Assembly: GCA_006176705.1 (NCBI GenBank)
Contig: QRFJ01000054.1
Coordinates: 1,598,945 to 1,662,944, forward strand
Length of the DNA: 64,000 nucleotides
Direction of reading: 5' to 3'
From: Cocos nucifera
Taxonomy: Eukaryota > Streptophyta > Magnoliopsida > Arecales > Arecaceae
Numbering within the stretch: the stretch's first letter is position 1; each line of letters opens with the position of its first letter. Position numbers and translations under genes: made by a program. Below the pieces are notes generated by a model. That model was not told the origin of the DNA. It saw nothing but the letters and a program-made list of their open reading frames with translations, and searched no databases. Below, in pieces: positions 62,201 to 64,000 of the stretch.

Positions 62201-63690
62201 CAAACAAGAAAACTAACTAAAGGATTCAATCATGATTAAAATTCGATCTAGAAAGCAATCCAATTGGCACGCATAGATAAGAAGTTAGAAAATAGGATCG
62301 TTGGTCATTACGAAATGATCACTTGGCTAGGACTATCAAATCAATTAAATTGAATCTAAGAGAATAAAAGATAGATGGCTAACATGAAAGAAAATTTAAA
62401 TAGCATTGATTCTAAAAATCCTAAACTATTCCATGCAATGGTCTCACATTGCACGGGATGTTATGAGTCCTGAATGAGGAAGATCGGATCGAAGAGGGTG
62501 AAATGATTGGCTACAAGTTCGCGGCAAGAAAGACCAATGTTTTCGGATATGAATCATCCAAATACAAGACAAGTCATTACGAAAAACACCCCAAAACATA
62601 ATGAAATATCAGAAATATCCCAAAAAAAACATGAAGTCGGCAGTTGCTGTCCAGGATTAATTTGGGGGCCATGTTGCATCCATGATCGTGCAAACAAGAA
62701 AAGAAGTTCAGGAAATTGAGGGATTTGGAATTCGACACTCGGATGGGGCTTGGAGGTAGCCGACAGGAATAGGCCCGTCGGGAAAGGGCACTGATGACAG
62801 TGGCGGATGTCGGAGGTGATGGCGGGCATTGATGGCGATGGAGGTAGCTGCGATAGTCGTTGGGAGTGGGCTAGCGGGGATCGGTGGTGATCTTGGAGCA
62901 GTTGGATACCAGGGAGATGGCTTCGGTGGCGGCGAACGAAGATGAAGATGGCGGTGGGTGCTATTGAGAGCGGGGTTAGTTAGAATCGGGCTGGGGTGGT
63001 CGAAGGGCCGCAGTCCATCATAGTCGAATGACCAGGGAAGAGAGGGGAGGCTGGGATCGTGGAGATGGCGGAGTCGGTTATTGGGAGGTTCGGAGAGTGG
63101 GGAAGGGGGTTTTGTCAAAATCCTCTCGGGCGATTGGAGTTTGGGGTTGGTGGTGTCGACGATGGAGGTTCAGAGGGGTGGAAGCCGTGGAGGAAGGTGG
63201 AGCTCGCGATGGTGGACGATGGGTGGCTCGATTGTAATGGGGGGGTCTGTGATGGCTCGAGTCTTTGGAAACAGTGGAAACATAGGAGGATTTGGTCTCA
63301 GTAGCTTGGGATGAAGCAGTTTGGCAGAGAAGGGAAAGAAAATGCAGAGAAAGAAGAAGGGAAGAAGATAGCTTGGGGAGAGAAGAAGAAGAAGAAGAAA
63401 AGGAAGGAAGGAGAAAAGGAGAAGAAGGAAAAAGTAACACTCGGAAGGAAGAAGACACTGATTTTATTCAATTCTGTTCGCTGTCTTGATTATAGAAATA
63501 ATACATTTATAAATAGGTTCTAACAAATTGTAACAATCAAAATAACAAACTCTGTAACAAACTCAAATATCCCTAACAACCTAGTTCCAGCTCATGCTTT
63601 GAAATATGTGCATGAGCTAAAAAAAATGCACCCAAATTCATACTCCCACATACACCTAGATATAATAAAAATATAATACATGTAAATCTA
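59234..63690. other. Spacer with LTR-like fragments, no gene recognised
   Basis: AT-rich to about 62450. A TATAAATA box on the minus strand near 61617, followed on that strand by a long CT/GA-biased leader, suggests an unresolved LTR. From 62500 to 63460 the sequence is GC-rich with triplet-like GGT/GGA words; long frames on both strands there look compositional. Confidence 0.4.
63505..63577 (-). repeat. Possible start of the chromovirus 3' LTR
   Basis: TGTTAGGGATATTTG on the minus strand at 63577 looks like an LTR start, and a TATTTATAAAT box follows at about 63505. It lies about 115 bases past the end of the pol relic. The other LTR border was not found. Confidence 0.35.
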
Positions 63691-63691
63691 C

Positions 63692-64000
63692 ATTGAAAGT
63701 CATGCTACTGGGGGATGTCCTCATCAATTTTTTCGAGGATGGAAAAAACTCGACTCCATCGAGTCAGGCTCTGCACTGCTCTAGAAATACTCAAAAAGAT
63801 CTGGATCAATCCTCTGTAACTCATCTCGAGTAATCCAGAAATCCTCAGACTTTGGCCTGCCTCGCCAACGAACCAAAAAGTGGTGGTAGTCTCGACCCCT
63901 AGTGGACTTGATCTGGTCATTTAGAATATGATAGATCACATCGTGCTTTTCTCTCATATGGACTTGTGGACACTCAAGAAGAGGATCACTCTCAAAGAAA
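63692..64000 (-). pseudogene. C-terminal end of a chromovirus polyprotein (chromodomain)
   Basis: The minus strand reads HDVIYHILNDQIKSTRGRDY, then FLVRWRGRPKSEDFWITRDEL and RIDPDLFEYF, the chromodomain tail of Ty3/gypsy chromoviruses. A TAG follows FEYF where relatives continue for some 30 residues, and remnants of that tail (DEDIP) follow, so this copy is truncated by mutation. The rest of the element lies beyond the right edge. Confidence 0.85.

Noticed and set aside
62554..63523. GC-rich frames of 65-136 codons on both strands
   Set aside because: Simple-sequence composition (GGT/GGA/GAA) without a domain; probably LTR or leader sequence of the neighbouring chromovirus.

Overview
The window is plant nuclear DNA: spliced genes with kilobase introns, AT-rich spacers with long (TA)n runs, nested LTR retrotransposons and MITE-like repeats. 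The GC-rich last exon of the BPA1 gene and the size of the introns fit a monocot, perhaps a palm; that placement is inference.

Region by region: the 5' part of a POD1/TAPT1-family gene (minus, 0.5-4.4 kb, running off the left edge); a repeat-rich spacer with a hAT-like MITE; a complete five-exon BPA1 (binding partner of ACD11)-type RRM gene (plus, 8.5-14.6 kb); a decayed tRNA-Gly-like sequence at 14.9 kb; an unidentified spliced gene fragment (minus, 16.3-19.1 kb); spacer; and a two-exon class A heat stress transcription factor (minus, 24.6-28.2 kb). From 29.1 to 45.3 kb lies a four-level nest. A poly(A)-tailed LINE-like retroposon with a perfect 17-bp target duplication contains a Ty3/gypsy Tat-lineage element (TSD GAAAT). 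That element contains a long solo LTR, which contains another solo LTR (TSD ATTAC). The Tat-like element carries an antisense gene and a ~30-copy array of 57-bp hairpin repeats. To the right are a long foldback MITE, a second and diverged copy of the Hsf first coding exon (minus, 46.7-46.9 kb) with an intact splice donor, a LINE RNase H relic, a complete seven-exon TOC34 gene (minus, 50.4-56.6 kb), a long-TIR composite repeat (58.1-59.2 kb), spacer, and the chromodomain end of a chromovirus at the right edge.

The host genes are unrelated in function: membrane/pollen-tube signalling (POD1), cell-death control (BPA1), heat response (Hsf) and chloroplast protein import (TOC34). The most interesting signals are the two in-phase Hsf first exons on one strand sharing a single visible second exon, the hairpin minisatellite and antisense gene of the Tat-like element, the dated order of nested insertions, and a GC-AG intron in TOC34.
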